Shown here in pieces: positions 52,761 through 61,458 of a stretch of DNA of 64,000 nt (the stretch's first letter is position 1; every line of letters begins with the position of its first letter). Under the pieces are notes generated by a model, which was not told the origin of the DNA, made no database searches, and saw nothing but the letters and a program-made list of their open reading frames with translations. The translations under genes and the position numbers were made by a program. Location of the stretch: assembly GCF_017876155.1 (NCBI RefSeq), contig NZ_JAGINP010000007.1, positions 1-64,000 on the forward strand. Reading direction: 5' to 3'. Origin of the DNA: Azospirillum rugosum (lineage in GTDB: Bacteria; Pseudomonadota; Alphaproteobacteria; Azospirillales; Azospirillaceae).

Positions 52761-53828
52761 TCACTCTTCCGTGTGGTCTTTGGTGTTGCGGTGCGCCAGG
52801 TAGGCGAGGCCGCCGAACACCACCGCGGGGCCGATCATGCCGGCGTAGAGCGTGTGCTGGATGCCTTCCGACAGGGTCGGATAGCCGGTCTCCGGCACCT
52901 TCGTCGGCAGGTTCAGCTTGTCGAAGGGCACCGCCGACACGGCCAGGCACTGGGTGCCGCCCAGCTCCTTCTCGCCGTAGATGTGCGTCTGGTAGGCGGC
53001 CTCAACCAGCTTCTCGTGGCCCGACCGCGCGCCGCCGACCTTGCCGGCGATGTCGCCGCGCGGGAAGTGCGTGTACTCGCCCGGTTTCAGCGCGGTGCGG
53101 CGCTTGGCCTCCTTCAGCAGCTCGTCGGAGCGGCCGAACAGCGTGGCGCCGGTGGGGCAGACGTCGGCGCAGCCCGGCAGCTCGTTCTGGGCGAGCCGCT
53201 GCTTGCACAGCTGGCACTTCTTAATCTCGCCGAAGGCGTCGTTGTAGTCGTACTTCGGCACGCCGAACGGGCAGGACAGCACGCAGTAGCGGCAGCCGAT
53301 GCAGGCGTCCGGGTTGTGGCTGACGATGCCGCTCTGCGGGTCCTTGGTCATGGCCGAAACCGGGCAGACCGACACGCAGGACGGATCGGCGCAGTGCAGG
53401 CACTGGCGCTTGATGAAGGCGAAGCCGTTCTCCGCCGCATCCTTGGTGGCGCCGGTGCCGTGGACGTAGGCCTTGATGACGTTCAGCGTCTTGGCCGACA
53501 GCTCCACCGGCGTGTCCCAGGTGGGGTTGCCGGGGGCGCCGTTCCACGCCTGCTGCTCCGGCCCCACCTCGGGCGGCATGTGGTTCACGTCCTTGCAGGC
53601 CGTGACGCAGGCCTTGCAGCCGATGCACAGCGTGCTGTCGTACAGCAGGCCGACGGCCTCCGGCGGCAGGGGCTTGGGCGGGCGTTGCAGCGCGTTGGCC
53701 TCAGGCGGGGCGGCCACCACGGTGGTGCAGGCGGCCGCCGTCGCGGCGGCGGTGCCCTTCACCGCGTTCCTGAGGAAGCCGCGCCGGGAAACCGATGTCT
53801 TTCTCTCAGACGTCTTTTTCTCAGACAT
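52761..53828 (-). CDS. hybA: hydrogenase ferredoxin-type subunit HybA
   Basis: A 355-residue periplasmic iron-sulfur protein. A Tat signal (SRRGFLRNAVKGTAAATAAA, residues 14-33) precedes four [4Fe-4S] cluster motifs: CIGCKACVTACKDVN, CLHCADPSCVSVCPVSAM, CIGCRYCVLSCPFG and CQLCKQRLA...CADVCP. A C-terminal membrane helix (about 322-342, LYAGMIGPAVVFGGLAYLA) anchors it. It carries electrons from HybO to HybB. Four clusters and the C-terminal anchor are the HybA pattern. Nine bases after hybO. Confidence 0.96.
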   Translation of the reverse strand: MSEKKTSERKTSVSRRGFLRNAVKGTAAATAAACTTVVAAPPEANALQRPPKPLPPEAVGLLYDSTLCIGCKACVTACKDVNHMPPEVGPEQQAWNGAPGNPTWDTPVELSAKTLNVIKAYVHGTGATKDAAENGFAFIKRQCLHCADPSCVSVCPVSAMTKDPQSGIVSHNPDACIGCRYCVLSCPFGVPKYDYNDAFGEIKKCQLCKQRLAQNELPGCADVCPTGATLFGRSDELLKEAKRRTALKPGEYTHFPRGDIAGKVGGARSGHEKLVEAAYQTHIYGEKELGGTQCLAVSAVPFDKLNLPTKVPETGYPTLSEGIQHTLYAGMIGPAVVFGGLAYLAHRNTKDHTEE

Positions 53829-53837
53829 GGCGCGACC

Positions 53838-55001
53838 TCACTCCGCCGGGGTGGAGGAGGACTCGGATTTCTCGTCCTGCTTGCCGAGGCGGCTGGAGAT
53901 CACCGCACCCGCACCCACCGCGGCACCGGCGATGCCGGCGACGACCGCGGCGGCCCCCGCCGAGATGCCCTCGCCCTTGTCGGTGGCGACCGCCGGGTAG
54001 CTGTTCGGCGGGGACACCGATTTCAGCGACGCCAGCTCATGGATGCTCTTGGTGAAGCCCACGCCCTTCTCGGTGCAGCCGAAGCAGGGGTGGCCGGTGC
54101 CGACCGGCCAGGTGCCCTGGCCGACGTCGTTGAAGCCGATGGACGGGCAGTTCGCGTAGGTCTCCGGGCCCTTGCAGCCCAGCTTGTACAGGCAGTAGCC
54201 CTGGCGGTGGCCGGTGTCGCCGAACTCCAGCGCGAAGCGGCCGGCGTCGAAATGCGGGCGGCGCTCGCAGTTCTCGTGGATCAGGCGGCCGTAGGCGAAC
54301 TTCGGGCGCATCTTGTCGTCCAGCTCCGGCAGCTTGCCGAAGGCGACGAAATGCAGGACCAGCGACAGGAAGTTGTAGGGGTTCGGCGGGCAGCCGGGGA
54401 TGGTGACGACCGGCTTGTCCTTGATGATTTCGTTCAGGCCCACGGCGCCGGTCGGGTTGACGCCGGTGGACGGCCAGCCGCCCCACGACGCGCAGGACCC
54501 GATGGAGATCACCGCGGCCGCACCCTTGGCGCATTCCAGCACGGCCTCCTTGAAGGTCTTGCCGGCGACCTTGCAGTAGACGCCGCCGTCCTTAGTCGGC
54601 ACGGCACCGTCGGTGACCATCAGGTACTTGCCCCAGTTGGCCTTCATGGCCTGCTGCTTCCAGTTCTCGGCCTGGTGGCCGGACCCGGTCATCAGCGTCT
54701 CGTTGTAGTCGAGCGAGATGGTGTCGAGGATCAGCGTCTCGAGCGTCGGGTGGTTGGTGCGCAGCAGCGTCTCGGTGCAGCCGGTGCAGGCCTGGCCGGA
54801 CAGCCAGATCACCGTCGGGCGCGGGGCGGCGACGGCGGCGTTGGCGATCTTCACGCCGAAGGCGGGGGACAACCCGAGGGTCGCGGCCACGCCGGTGCAG
54901 TATGTCAGGAATTCCCGGCGCGACATGCCGGCGAGCGCACCTTCGTACTCGTCGAGATCGCCGATGTGCTCGGCGTCGAGATCCACATGACCATCGGGCA
55001 T
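53838..55001 (-). CDS. hybO: [NiFe] hydrogenase small subunit HybO
   Basis: The 387-residue small subunit with three Fe-S clusters. A long pre-sequence leads to the Tat motif MSRREFLTYC (about 26-35). Proximal cluster cysteines begin with Cys72 and Cys75 in WLSGQACTGCTETLLR; later ligands are in SIGSCASWGGWP, VTIPGCPPNPYNFL and the medial/distal set GYCLYKLGCKGPETYANCPS and GHPCFGCTEKGVGF. A C-terminal helix (GISAGAAAVVAGIAGAAVGA) anchors it in the membrane. ATG at 55001 is preferred to 55025 because GGGGGAAAG precedes it. First gene of hybOABC, with an FNR-type box upstream. Confidence 0.95.
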   Translation of the reverse strand: MPDGHVDLDAEHIGDLDEYEGALAGMSRREFLTYCTGVAATLGLSPAFGVKIANAAVAAPRPTVIWLSGQACTGCTETLLRTNHPTLETLILDTISLDYNETLMTGSGHQAENWKQQAMKANWGKYLMVTDGAVPTKDGGVYCKVAGKTFKEAVLECAKGAAAVISIGSCASWGGWPSTGVNPTGAVGLNEIIKDKPVVTIPGCPPNPYNFLSLVLHFVAFGKLPELDDKMRPKFAYGRLIHENCERRPHFDAGRFALEFGDTGHRQGYCLYKLGCKGPETYANCPSIGFNDVGQGTWPVGTGHPCFGCTEKGVGFTKSIHELASLKSVSPPNSYPAVATDKGEGISAGAAAVVAGIAGAAVGAGAVISSRLGKQDEKSESSSTPAE

Positions 55002-55194
55002 GACTTTCCCCCAAAGACCCTTCATTAGGACCGCAGGCCGCCCTTATGGACCGTTGTGGCCCGGGCGCCGCAAGCGCGACACGACGCAACGCGCCGCGGC
55101 AGGGCCACGGCACGGCATTTTCCCCATATTTTGTATGGGTATTTTGACGCGAAGCGCTCCGCGTCATTGCACCAGTTGTCTCAGGGGGCGGGCA

Positions 55195-55208
55195 TTGATC
55201 TACATCAA
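55195..55208. promoter_or_regulatory. FNR/FixK-type box upstream of hybOABC
   Basis: TTGATCTACATCAA matches TTGAT-N4-ATCAA exactly. It is 194-207 bases upstream of the hybO ATG. An activator at -41.5 would put the start near 55160, with TGCAATGA as a possible extended -10, leaving a leader of about 160 bases. Confidence 0.85.
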
Positions 55209-55293
55209 ACGAGCGATTTGATGCGTAAGCATCGTTCTTTTGCCGTGCAGCAATCGCAACGTTGCGTCGTTGGAGGGGAATCCCCGGTCCGAA

Positions 55294-55466
55294 CGCCCTC
55301 GCCCCTCCGGGGAGAGGGAGGGGACCCACCGCGCAGCGGTGGGGAGGGTGAGGGGGCTGGCGCGCTCGCGCGCCGCCAAGGGGCATTCTGCCCCTTGGCA
55401 ATCCCCTGGCACAGGCAAGCCTGTGCTGCCCCCTCACCCTAACCCTCTCCCCGGAGGGGAGAGGGA
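55294..55466. repeat. mosaic palindromic element (REP family copy 4)
   Basis: Inverted REP-like ends (CCCTCCGGGGAGAGGG... on the left, CCCTCACCC-TAA-CCCTCTCCCC on the right) flank three small hairpins: GGCGCGCTCGCGCGCC near 55359, CCAAGGGGCATTCTGCCCCTTGG-type at 55376-55398 and GGCACAGGCAAGCCTGTGC near 55408. The layout is that of a composite BIME. Confidence 0.75.
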
Positions 55467-55600
55467 AAACGCGCTACGTCATGAAACTAGCATTGTTGCC
55501 CAGGTCCCCCCCAGGTCCCCACCCCAGGCCATCTCCCACCATCCCCGCGGCACGCTCCTTGCTTTAATTTGTACAACAAACAATACGGGGAGGAAACACG

Positions 55601-57769
55601 ATGGCGATGTCGGTCGACCTGCGGCACAAGCTGCCCGCGATGATTGTGTCCGCGTCCTTTGTCTCCATTCTTGCGGCCGGTGTCCTCGGCTATGTCTCGG
55701 CCGCCGACAGCCTGAAGGCGGGGGAGCGCAACAAGCTGGAAGCGCTGGCCGCGGCCCGGCAGGCCACGCTGTCCGACTATCTGGACAGTCTGAAGGATGA
55801 CGCGCTGGTGACGGCCAACGTGCGCATGCTGCGCGACGGCTTGCTGGGGATGGTCAACGGCTACCGGCTGGAGGCGGCGAACGGGGCGGCCGACGCCATC
55901 GTCCGGCGGAAGTACCTCGACGAGAATCCGAACCCGCCGGACCAGAGGTCGAAGCTCGACCAGGGCGGAAACAGCATCTACGACTCAAGCCACGGCAAGA
56001 TTCACCCCTGGCTGCGCGAACTCGCCGCCGGGCGCGAGTACGACGACATCCAGCTGATCGCCCCGGACGGGACGGTCCTGTACAGCGTCGCCAAGCGCGA
56101 CGACTTCGTGACGAACCTGAAGACCGGCCCCTGGAAGGACACGGCGCTGGCCGATGTCTTCGCGCGGATCAGCGCGGAGCCGAAGGCCGGGCGCGTCGCG
56201 ATGAGCGACCTGACCGCCTACGCCCCGGCCGGCGGGCGCCCGACCGCCTTCATCGCCAGCCCGATCACACTCGCCACCCCGGCGGGGGAAGAGCAGCTCC
56301 TGGGTGTGCTGGTGCTCGTCCTGTCGGACGCCAAGCTCAACCGGATCATGCAGGCGGCCCAGGGGCTGGGCGCCACCGGGGAGACCTATGTGGTCGGGGC
56401 CGACCGGCTGCTGCGCAGCAACTCCCGGCTGTCCGCCGCTCCGACGGTGCTGTCCACCCGGGCAGACAGCGACACGGTCGCGGACGCGCTGGCCGGGCGC
56501 GGCGGCGTGGGCGAGACCCGCAACCACCGCAGGGCTGAGGTGATCTCCGCGTATCGCCCCATCGACCAGCTCGGCCTGCGCTGGGCGGTGATGGCGGAGG
56601 CGGAGCTGGACGAGGTGCTGGCCCCGGTCGCGGAACTGCGCAACCGGATGGTGCTGGGCGGGCTGCTCCTGCTGGCCGCGCTGTCGGCGGCCGGCCTGTG
56701 GTTCGCGCGCGGCGTCACCGGCCCCCTGTCGGCGATGACCGAGGCGATGCGGCGGCTGGCCGGCGGCGACCACGCGGCGGACGTCCCGGCGCGGGAGCGG
56801 CGCGACGAGATCGGGGCCATGGCCGCCGCGGTGCAGGTCTTCAAGGACGCGCTGATCCAGACCGACCGCCTGCGCGCGGAGGAGGAGGAGCGGCGTGCCC
56901 GCCAGGATCGGCGCACCCGGACCGTGGAGGGCCTGACCGCCCGCTTCGACGCGGAGGTCAGCGGCGTGGTCCGCACCGTCGCCGACGCCGCGGTGGAGTT
57001 GGAGGCGACGGCGCAGTCCATGCGCGCCATCGCCGACCGGACCAGCGGGCAGGCGGCGACGGTCGCCGCCTCCGCCGACCAGACGTCCGACGGCGTGAAC
57101 ACGGTCGCCGCGGCGACGGAGGAGCTGTCCGCCTCCATCCAGGAGATCGCCGGGCGGGTCGCGGACTCCGTCCGCATCACCCGCAACGCGGTGGAGGAGG
57201 CGCAGCGCACCAACAGGGTGGTGGAGGCGCTGGTCCAGGCCGCGGGCAAGATCAGCGCGGTGGTCGGCCTGATCGAGACCATCGCCAGCCAAACCAACCT
57301 GCTGGCGCTGAACGCCACCATCGAGGCGGCGCGGGCCGGTGACGCGGGCAAGGGCTTTGCGGTGGTCGCCAACGAGGTGAAGGGCCTTGCTGCCCAGACC
57401 GCCAAGGCGACCAGCGAGGTCAGCGGCCTGATCGGCGACATCCAGGCGGCCAGCGACACCGCCGTGTCGGCCATCGGCCGCATCGCCACGATCATCCGCG
57501 AGGTGGACGGCATCTCCGCCGTCATCGCCTCGGCGGTGGAGCAGCAGGGGGCGGCCACGGCGGAGATCGCTGAGACGGTCCAGCGCTCCGCGGCCGGGGC
57601 GCAGACGGTGTCCACCACCATCGTCGGCGTCAGCGAGGCCGCGGGCAAGACCGGGGCCGCCGCCTCCGACATGCTGGCCTCCGCGCAGGGGCTTGCCCGG
57701 CAGGCCGACGCGTTGCGCGGCGAGATCGACCGCTTCCTGGGCGCGATCCGCAACGTGGAGGCGGCGTGA
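55601..57769 (+). CDS. methyl-accepting chemotaxis protein
   Basis: A 722-residue chemoreceptor. First membrane helix about 14-35 ([20 protein letters not shown]), a large periplasmic Cache-type sensor to about 345, second helix [24 protein letters not shown] domain (about 370-425), and the cytoplasmic signalling hairpin (about 460-715) with tip [19 protein letters not shown] followed by [20 protein letters not shown]. The tip is well kept, so coupling to CheA/CheW should be possible. The ligand is unknown; its place next to hydrogenase genes is suggestive of energy taxis but not proof. GGGGAGGAAAC precedes the ATG; a second ATG two codons later is possible. Confidence 0.93.
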   Translation: MAMSVDLRHKLPAMIVSASFVSILAAGVLGYVSAADSLKAGERNKLEALAAARQATLSDYLDSLKDDALVTANVRMLRDGLLGMVNGYRLEAANGAADAIVRRKYLDENPNPPDQRSKLDQGGNSIYDSSHGKIHPWLRELAAGREYDDIQLIAPDGTVLYSVAKRDDFVTNLKTGPWKDTALADVFARISAEPKAGRVAMSDLTAYAPAGGRPTAFIASPITLATPAGEEQLLGVLVLVLSDAKLNRIMQAAQGLGATGETYVVGADRLLRSNSRLSAAPTVLSTRADSDTVADALAGRGGVGETRNHRRAEVISAYRPIDQLGLRWAVMAEAELDEVLAPVAELRNRMVLGGLLLLAALSAAGLWFARGVTGPLSAMTEAMRRLAGGDHAADVPARERRDEIGAMAAAVQVFKDALIQTDRLRAEEEERRARQDRRTRTVEGLTARFDAEVSGVVRTVADAAVELEATAQSMRAIADRTSGQAATVAASADQTSDGVNTVAAATEELSASIQEIAGRVADSVRITRNAVEEAQRTNRVVEALVQAAGKISAVVGLIETIASQTNLLALNATIEAARAGDAGKGFAVVANEVKGLAAQTAKATSEVSGLIGDIQAASDTAVSAIGRIATIIREVDGISAVIASAVEQQGAATAEIAETVQRSAAGAQTVSTTIVGVSEAAGKTGAAASDMLASAQGLARQADALRGEIDRFLGAIRNVEAA

Positions 57770-57793
57770 GGCAACGAATTGTTGCAGGAACCC

Positions 57794-57807
57794 TTGATCC
57801 AGATCAG
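57794..57807. promoter_or_regulatory. near-perfect FNR-type box upstream of the fnrN-like gene
   Basis: TTGATCCAGATCAG differs from TTGAT-N4-ATCAA only in the last base. It is 108 bases before the start of the FnrN-like gene, which suggests autoregulation. Confidence 0.65.
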
Positions 57808-57914
57808 GGCAGGGAGGGCCGAGGACCAATACCTTTTGCTGAGAGTTGAGACCTTGGTATCGGTCGTGGGGTGATCCCGCGGCGCCCCGGGTCGGACAGC
57901 ACGAGGTGCCCACC

Positions 57915-58703
57915 ATGACCTTCTCCGTTGCCGCCACCGCCGAGAGCATCGCCGCCGTTCCGGTGTCCATCCCCGCACCGGCGGTGGTGTCGGGTTCCAG
58001 CGCGGCGACGGAGAAGGGCCGTTGCGCCGGCTGCTCGGTGCGGAGCAAGGGGCTGTGCGCCGCCCTGCCGGCGGAGGAGCTGCCGGAACTGTCCGCCGCG
58101 TCGCGCACCATCAACCTCCTGTCGTCGACCCCGGTCGTGCTGGAGGGGGCGGAGGCCGACAGCGTCTTTACCGTCGTGTCGGGCATGCTGAAGCTGTACA
58201 AGACCCTGCCCGACGGCCGGCAGCAGATCACCGGCTTCGCCACCGCCGGCGACGTGATCGGGCTGGCGGTGGGCGAGGCCTACGCCTACACGGCGGAGAC
58301 GGTCACCGCCTCCACCGTCTGCCGCGCGCCGCGCTCGGCGCTGCACCGGCTGATGGAGCGCCGGCCGGCCGTGCAGGCGCGGCTGCTCGCCATGACCTCG
58401 GTGGAGCTGTCGGCGGCGCAGGACCAGATCCTGCTGCTCGGCTGCAAGACGGCGGTGGAACGGGTCGCCAGCTTCCTGCTGGCCCTGTCGCGCCGTTCCC
58501 GCCCGCTGCCGGACGGTTGCCCCAGCGTCTTCCTGCCCATGCCGAAGGTGGACATCGGCGCCTACCTGGGCCTGCGCCCGGAGACCCTGTCCCGTGTTCT
58601 GCGCAAGCTGGAGGACGCCGGCGCCATCACCCGCCTGACCAACGACCGCATCCGCCTGGACGACGCCGCCGCGCTGGAAGCCACGGCGACGCTCGCGGCG
58701 TGA
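57915..58703 (+). CDS. Crp/Fnr family oxygen-responsive regulator (FnrN-like)
   Basis: A 262-residue FNR/FnrN-type regulator. N-terminal cysteines Cys37, Cys40 and Cys48 (CAGCSVRSKGLC) plus Cys136 in ASTVCRAPRS match the four ligands of the oxygen-labile [4Fe-4S] cluster. The cNMP-like barrel spans about 60-175 (FTVVSGMLKLYKTLPDGRQQ), and the helix-turn-helix at about 212-235 reads VDIGAYLGLRPETLSRVLRK; the E-xx-SR residues are those that read TTGAT half sites in FNR. It therefore likely activates the two hydrogenase operons through the boxes at 47265 and 55195. ATG 57915 follows a GAGGTG. Confidence 0.92.
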   Translation: MTFSVAATAESIAAVPVSIPAPAVVSGSSAATEKGRCAGCSVRSKGLCAALPAEELPELSAASRTINLLSSTPVVLEGAEADSVFTVVSGMLKLYKTLPDGRQQITGFATAGDVIGLAVGEAYAYTAETVTASTVCRAPRSALHRLMERRPAVQARLLAMTSVELSAAQDQILLLGCKTAVERVASFLLALSRRSRPLPDGCPSVFLPMPKVDIGAYLGLRPETLSRVLRKLEDAGAITRLTNDRIRLDDAAALEATATLAA

Positions 58704-59014
58704 AAACCCCTCTTCTTTCCCAAGATGTGCGCATATGCTGCTGTGAATTTGGTGGTGGTAAACGCAACAATAAGCCCCTCTCCCCTTGTGGGAGAGGGGT
58801 TGGGGTGAGGGGGCGTTACGGGCGCAAGCCCGGAGAAAATTTTACTTTACGTCGCTTTTGATTGTATCCGGCCGGCCTGTGGCCGGCGCCACCCTCACCC
58901 CAACCCCTCTCCCCTCAAGGGAGAGGGGCTTTTTCTTCGCCACAACATCACCGTCAGACTGCGCAGACCGTGTGCATACCGAAGCTCTCCCGCCCCCGGC
59001 GGGAGAGAGAGCGT
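58704..59014. other. intergenic region holding REP inverted pair
   Basis: About 310 bases between the convergent FnrN-like and MHYT kinase genes. It is mostly the repeat at 58772-58931; no gene is seen. The hairpin ends with T-runs on the right (CTTTTTCTT), so it may serve as terminator for the regulator gene. Confidence 0.65.
58772..58931. repeat. REP-like inverted pair (family copy 5)
   Basis: The left unit 58772-58811 (AAGCCCCTCTCCCC... GTTGGGGTGAGGG) and right unit 58892-58931 (CCCTCACCCCAAC...GGGAGAGGGGCTT) are nearly exact reverse complements over 40 bases. The 80-base spacer contains an AT-rich piece and the hairpin GCCGGCC-TGT-GGCCGGC (about 58871-58887). Confidence 0.85.
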
Positions 59015-60859
59015 TTACCCCACCGTTTCTGTCGGTGCCACCGCCGCATCCGGCGCGGTGAAGCGGGTGCCGGGCATGCGGAAGAGGGAGCGGTAGCCGC
59101 CGGCGCGGTTGATGTCCAGCTGCGCCTGGACCTGCTGCGCCAATGCCTCGATCAGGCGCTTGCCCAGGCCCTTGGCGCGCTCTCCGGTCTCGGAGCCGAC
59201 GCCGTCGTCGCTCACCTCGAAGACGACGTCGTCGCCCTCGCGGAACAGGCGGATGCGGACGGTGCCGGAGCGGCCGTCGGGGAAGGCGTGTTTCAGGCTG
59301 TTGGTCACTAGCTCGTTGGCGATGAGGCCCAGCGGCATGGCCGTGTCCAGGTCGCAGACCAGCGGCTCCACCGCGGCCTCGATGCAAACCGGCTGGCCGA
59401 CGTGCAGGGCGGCCAGCCCCTGGCCCAGCTCCGCGAAATAGCTGCCCAGGTCGATGCGCCGCAGGTCCTGCGCGCTGTACAGCTGCTCGTGCAGGCGGGC
59501 CATGGCCTGGATGCGCTGGCCGACGGCGGCGAAGCCCTCGCGCGCCTTTTCGTCCGCCACCTGCGCGGCCTCAAGCTGCAAAATGGCGGTGATGGCCTGC
59601 ATGTTGTTCTTCACGCGGTGGTGCACCTCGCGCAGGAGCATCTCCTTCTCCTGGAGCGAGGCGCGCAGCCGCTCCTCCGCCAGCCGGCGGGCGGTGATGT
59701 CCAGGATGGTGCCGAGCAGGCGCACCGGGCGCCGTTCTCCGGTCGCGGAAGCGCCGGACTCGAAATGGGTCTGCCCCTGGGTGCTCAGCCAGCGGACCGC
59801 GCCGTCGGGCTGGAGCGCGCGGAACTCCGCCTCCAGGCGTCCGTCGCCCTCCGGCGCCAGGGCGGTGCGCACCGCCGCCTCGACCACCGCGCGGTCGTCC
59901 GGGTGGACCGCCTGCAGGAACCGCGTGTAATCGACCGCGCTGCCCGGGGCCAAGCCGAACAGCGCGTAGGTCCGCTCCGACCACAGGATGGCGTCGCGGG
60001 CCATGTCCCAGTCCCAGGTGCCCAGCCCGGTCGCCTGCACGGCGAGCCGCAGCCGCTCCTCGCTCTGCCGCAGCAGCGTTTCGCTGGACTGCCGCTCCTC
60101 GGCCAGAGTCGCCTCGACCTCCCGCGCCTTGCGCTCGGCGCTGCGCCGGGCCAGCGCGGAGGAGGTCAGCGCCAGCGCCAGCACGATGCCCGTCACGCCC
60201 GCGACCTGGAGCGCCAGCACCGGCGCCTCGACCGGCGACGCCTCGAACCAGCGCTGGGCTTTCCCCTCATGGAAGGTGAAGGTCGCCGCCGCCATGCCGA
60301 CGAAATGCATGCCGATCACCGCAGCGCCCATGGTCACCGCGCCGATGGCGCGCTGCGCGCGCGTCCGGATCGCGCCGGCCAGCCGCAGGGCCGCGGTGGC
60401 CGCCGCGACGGCGATCAGCGCCGACAGGGCGACCAGCCCCGGATCGTAGGTGACGACGCCGTCCATGGTGATGGCCGCCATGCCGACGTAATGCATCAGC
60501 ACGATGCCGCCGCCCATGACCAGCCCGCCGAGCGCCAGGCGACCCCAGGCCAGCCCGTCGCGCGCGGTGAGCGCCAGGGCGCCGCCGGTCACGACGATGG
60601 GCAGCGCCAGCGACACCAGCGTGATGGTCAGGTCGTAGGCGACGGGGACCGGCGTCACCAACGCCAGCATGGCGATGAAGTGCATCGACCAGATGCCGCC
60701 GCCCATCGCCACCGCGGCCGCCCCCAGCCACGCCCACCGCGCGGCGCCCGCGGTGGCCCGCTGCCGGCCCGCGAGGTCGAGCGCGACGTAGGCGGTGAAG
60801 ACCGCCACCGCCACCGATAGGGCCACCAGCAGCGGCTGGTGGTGACTGCTCACATGCAT
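59015..60859 (-). CDS. MHYT-PAS sensor histidine kinase (HisKA_2 type)
   Basis: A 614-residue kinase. The N-terminal MHYT domain has seven membrane helices with the motifs MHFIAM (about 59), MHYVGM (about 121) and MHFVGM (about 184), thought to bind copper and sense O2, CO or NO. A coiled coil leads to a PAS domain (about 270-395, AVQATGLGTWDWDMARDAIL) and a HisKA_2/HWE-like kinase core: LREVHHRVKNNMQAITAILQ with the phospho-acceptor near residue 413, ANELVTNSLKHAFPDG, and VSDDGVGSETGERAKGLGKR. The regulator partner is not adjacent. Gas-sensing would suit its place beside the FNR-type regulator, but that is inference. Confidence 0.92.
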   Translation of the reverse strand: MHVSSHHQPLLVALSVAVAVFTAYVALDLAGRQRATAGAARWAWLGAAAVAMGGGIWSMHFIAMLALVTPVPVAYDLTITLVSLALPIVVTGGALALTARDGLAWGRLALGGLVMGGGIVLMHYVGMAAITMDGVVTYDPGLVALSALIAVAAATAALRLAGAIRTRAQRAIGAVTMGAAVIGMHFVGMAAATFTFHEGKAQRWFEASPVEAPVLALQVAGVTGIVLALALTSSALARRSAERKAREVEATLAEERQSSETLLRQSEERLRLAVQATGLGTWDWDMARDAILWSERTYALFGLAPGSAVDYTRFLQAVHPDDRAVVEAAVRTALAPEGDGRLEAEFRALQPDGAVRWLSTQGQTHFESGASATGERRPVRLLGTILDITARRLAEERLRASLQEKEMLLREVHHRVKNNMQAITAILQLEAAQVADEKAREGFAAVGQRIQAMARLHEQLYSAQDLRRIDLGSYFAELGQGLAALHVGQPVCIEAAVEPLVCDLDTAMPLGLIANELVTNSLKHAFPDGRSGTVRIRLFREGDDVVFEVSDDGVGSETGERAKGLGKRLIEALAQQVQAQLDINRAGGYRSLFRMPGTRFTAPDAAVAPTETVG

Positions 60860-61458
60860 CCGACGCCGTCTCCAACCCGGCCGCTCCGTCGATGACCGGT
60901 TGGGCCGGCCGCGGGGGCGGCGGGCCGTCCGGTTCGTTCGAGGATAGGGCGCCCGGACCCTTGTTCTCTTCCTGTTGCGCGGGGCAGGCCGACATACCGG
61001 AGCGACCGAGTCGGCTATTGCTTAAGGGCACCATCAGTTCTTATCGTTAAGGAGTAGTAAATTGTAAAATTACTCTAAAGTGTGCAGCCATGCGCTAAGG
61101 GCTGGTCAGCCAATACATATCAGAAACAATAATCGGAAGATGGAAGGCGTCGTTGGGGGCAGATGAAACCATTGGCAAAGATCGCCCTGTGGTTGCTAGG
61201 GCATCAGGCGCAGGCGTGGCTATTTTGGACTTCAATTCTCTTCTGGAATTTTCCAAGCGAACTCGGGGAAATGACGCGCTGAGGAGCGCATAAGTATTAT
61301 CAAGGGCATTATGCGTTGCATCTCCCCTTCGCTGTGGCATGAACGTCCCACCAAGAACGAAGAACGCCAACGGAATGGCGGTGTCGTAATTGCTGCTCTT
61401 GAGACGGTATCGACCGCCCGGGTGCATTGGTTGCGGTCGCCGCCCAACAGTATTCGTG
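60860..61458. other. intergenic region, AT-richer, no clear gene
   Basis: About 600 bases between the divergent MHYT kinase and hybrid kinase genes. From 61020 to 61340 the base content is markedly less GC-rich (for example TAGTAAATTGTAAAATTACT near 61054). A 110-codon open frame on the minus strand (61095-61427) lacks a ribosome binding site and any family resemblance. I call no gene here. Confidence 0.55.

Larger units (their letters stand above)
55002..55600. other. intergenic region between hybO and the chemoreceptor gene
   Basis: About 600 bases with no gene. From right to left it holds the chemoreceptor leader, a 170-base mosaic of palindromes (55294-55466), the FNR-type box (55195-55208), and a 17-base dyad CCCATA-TTTTG-TATGGG at 55123-55139 in what would be the hybO leader. 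It is a bidirectional promoter region. Confidence 0.65.

Noticed and set aside
61095-61427. 110-codon minus-strand frame in the kinase gap
   Set aside because: No ribosome binding site, no recognisable fold, and it lies in atypical AT-rich DNA.
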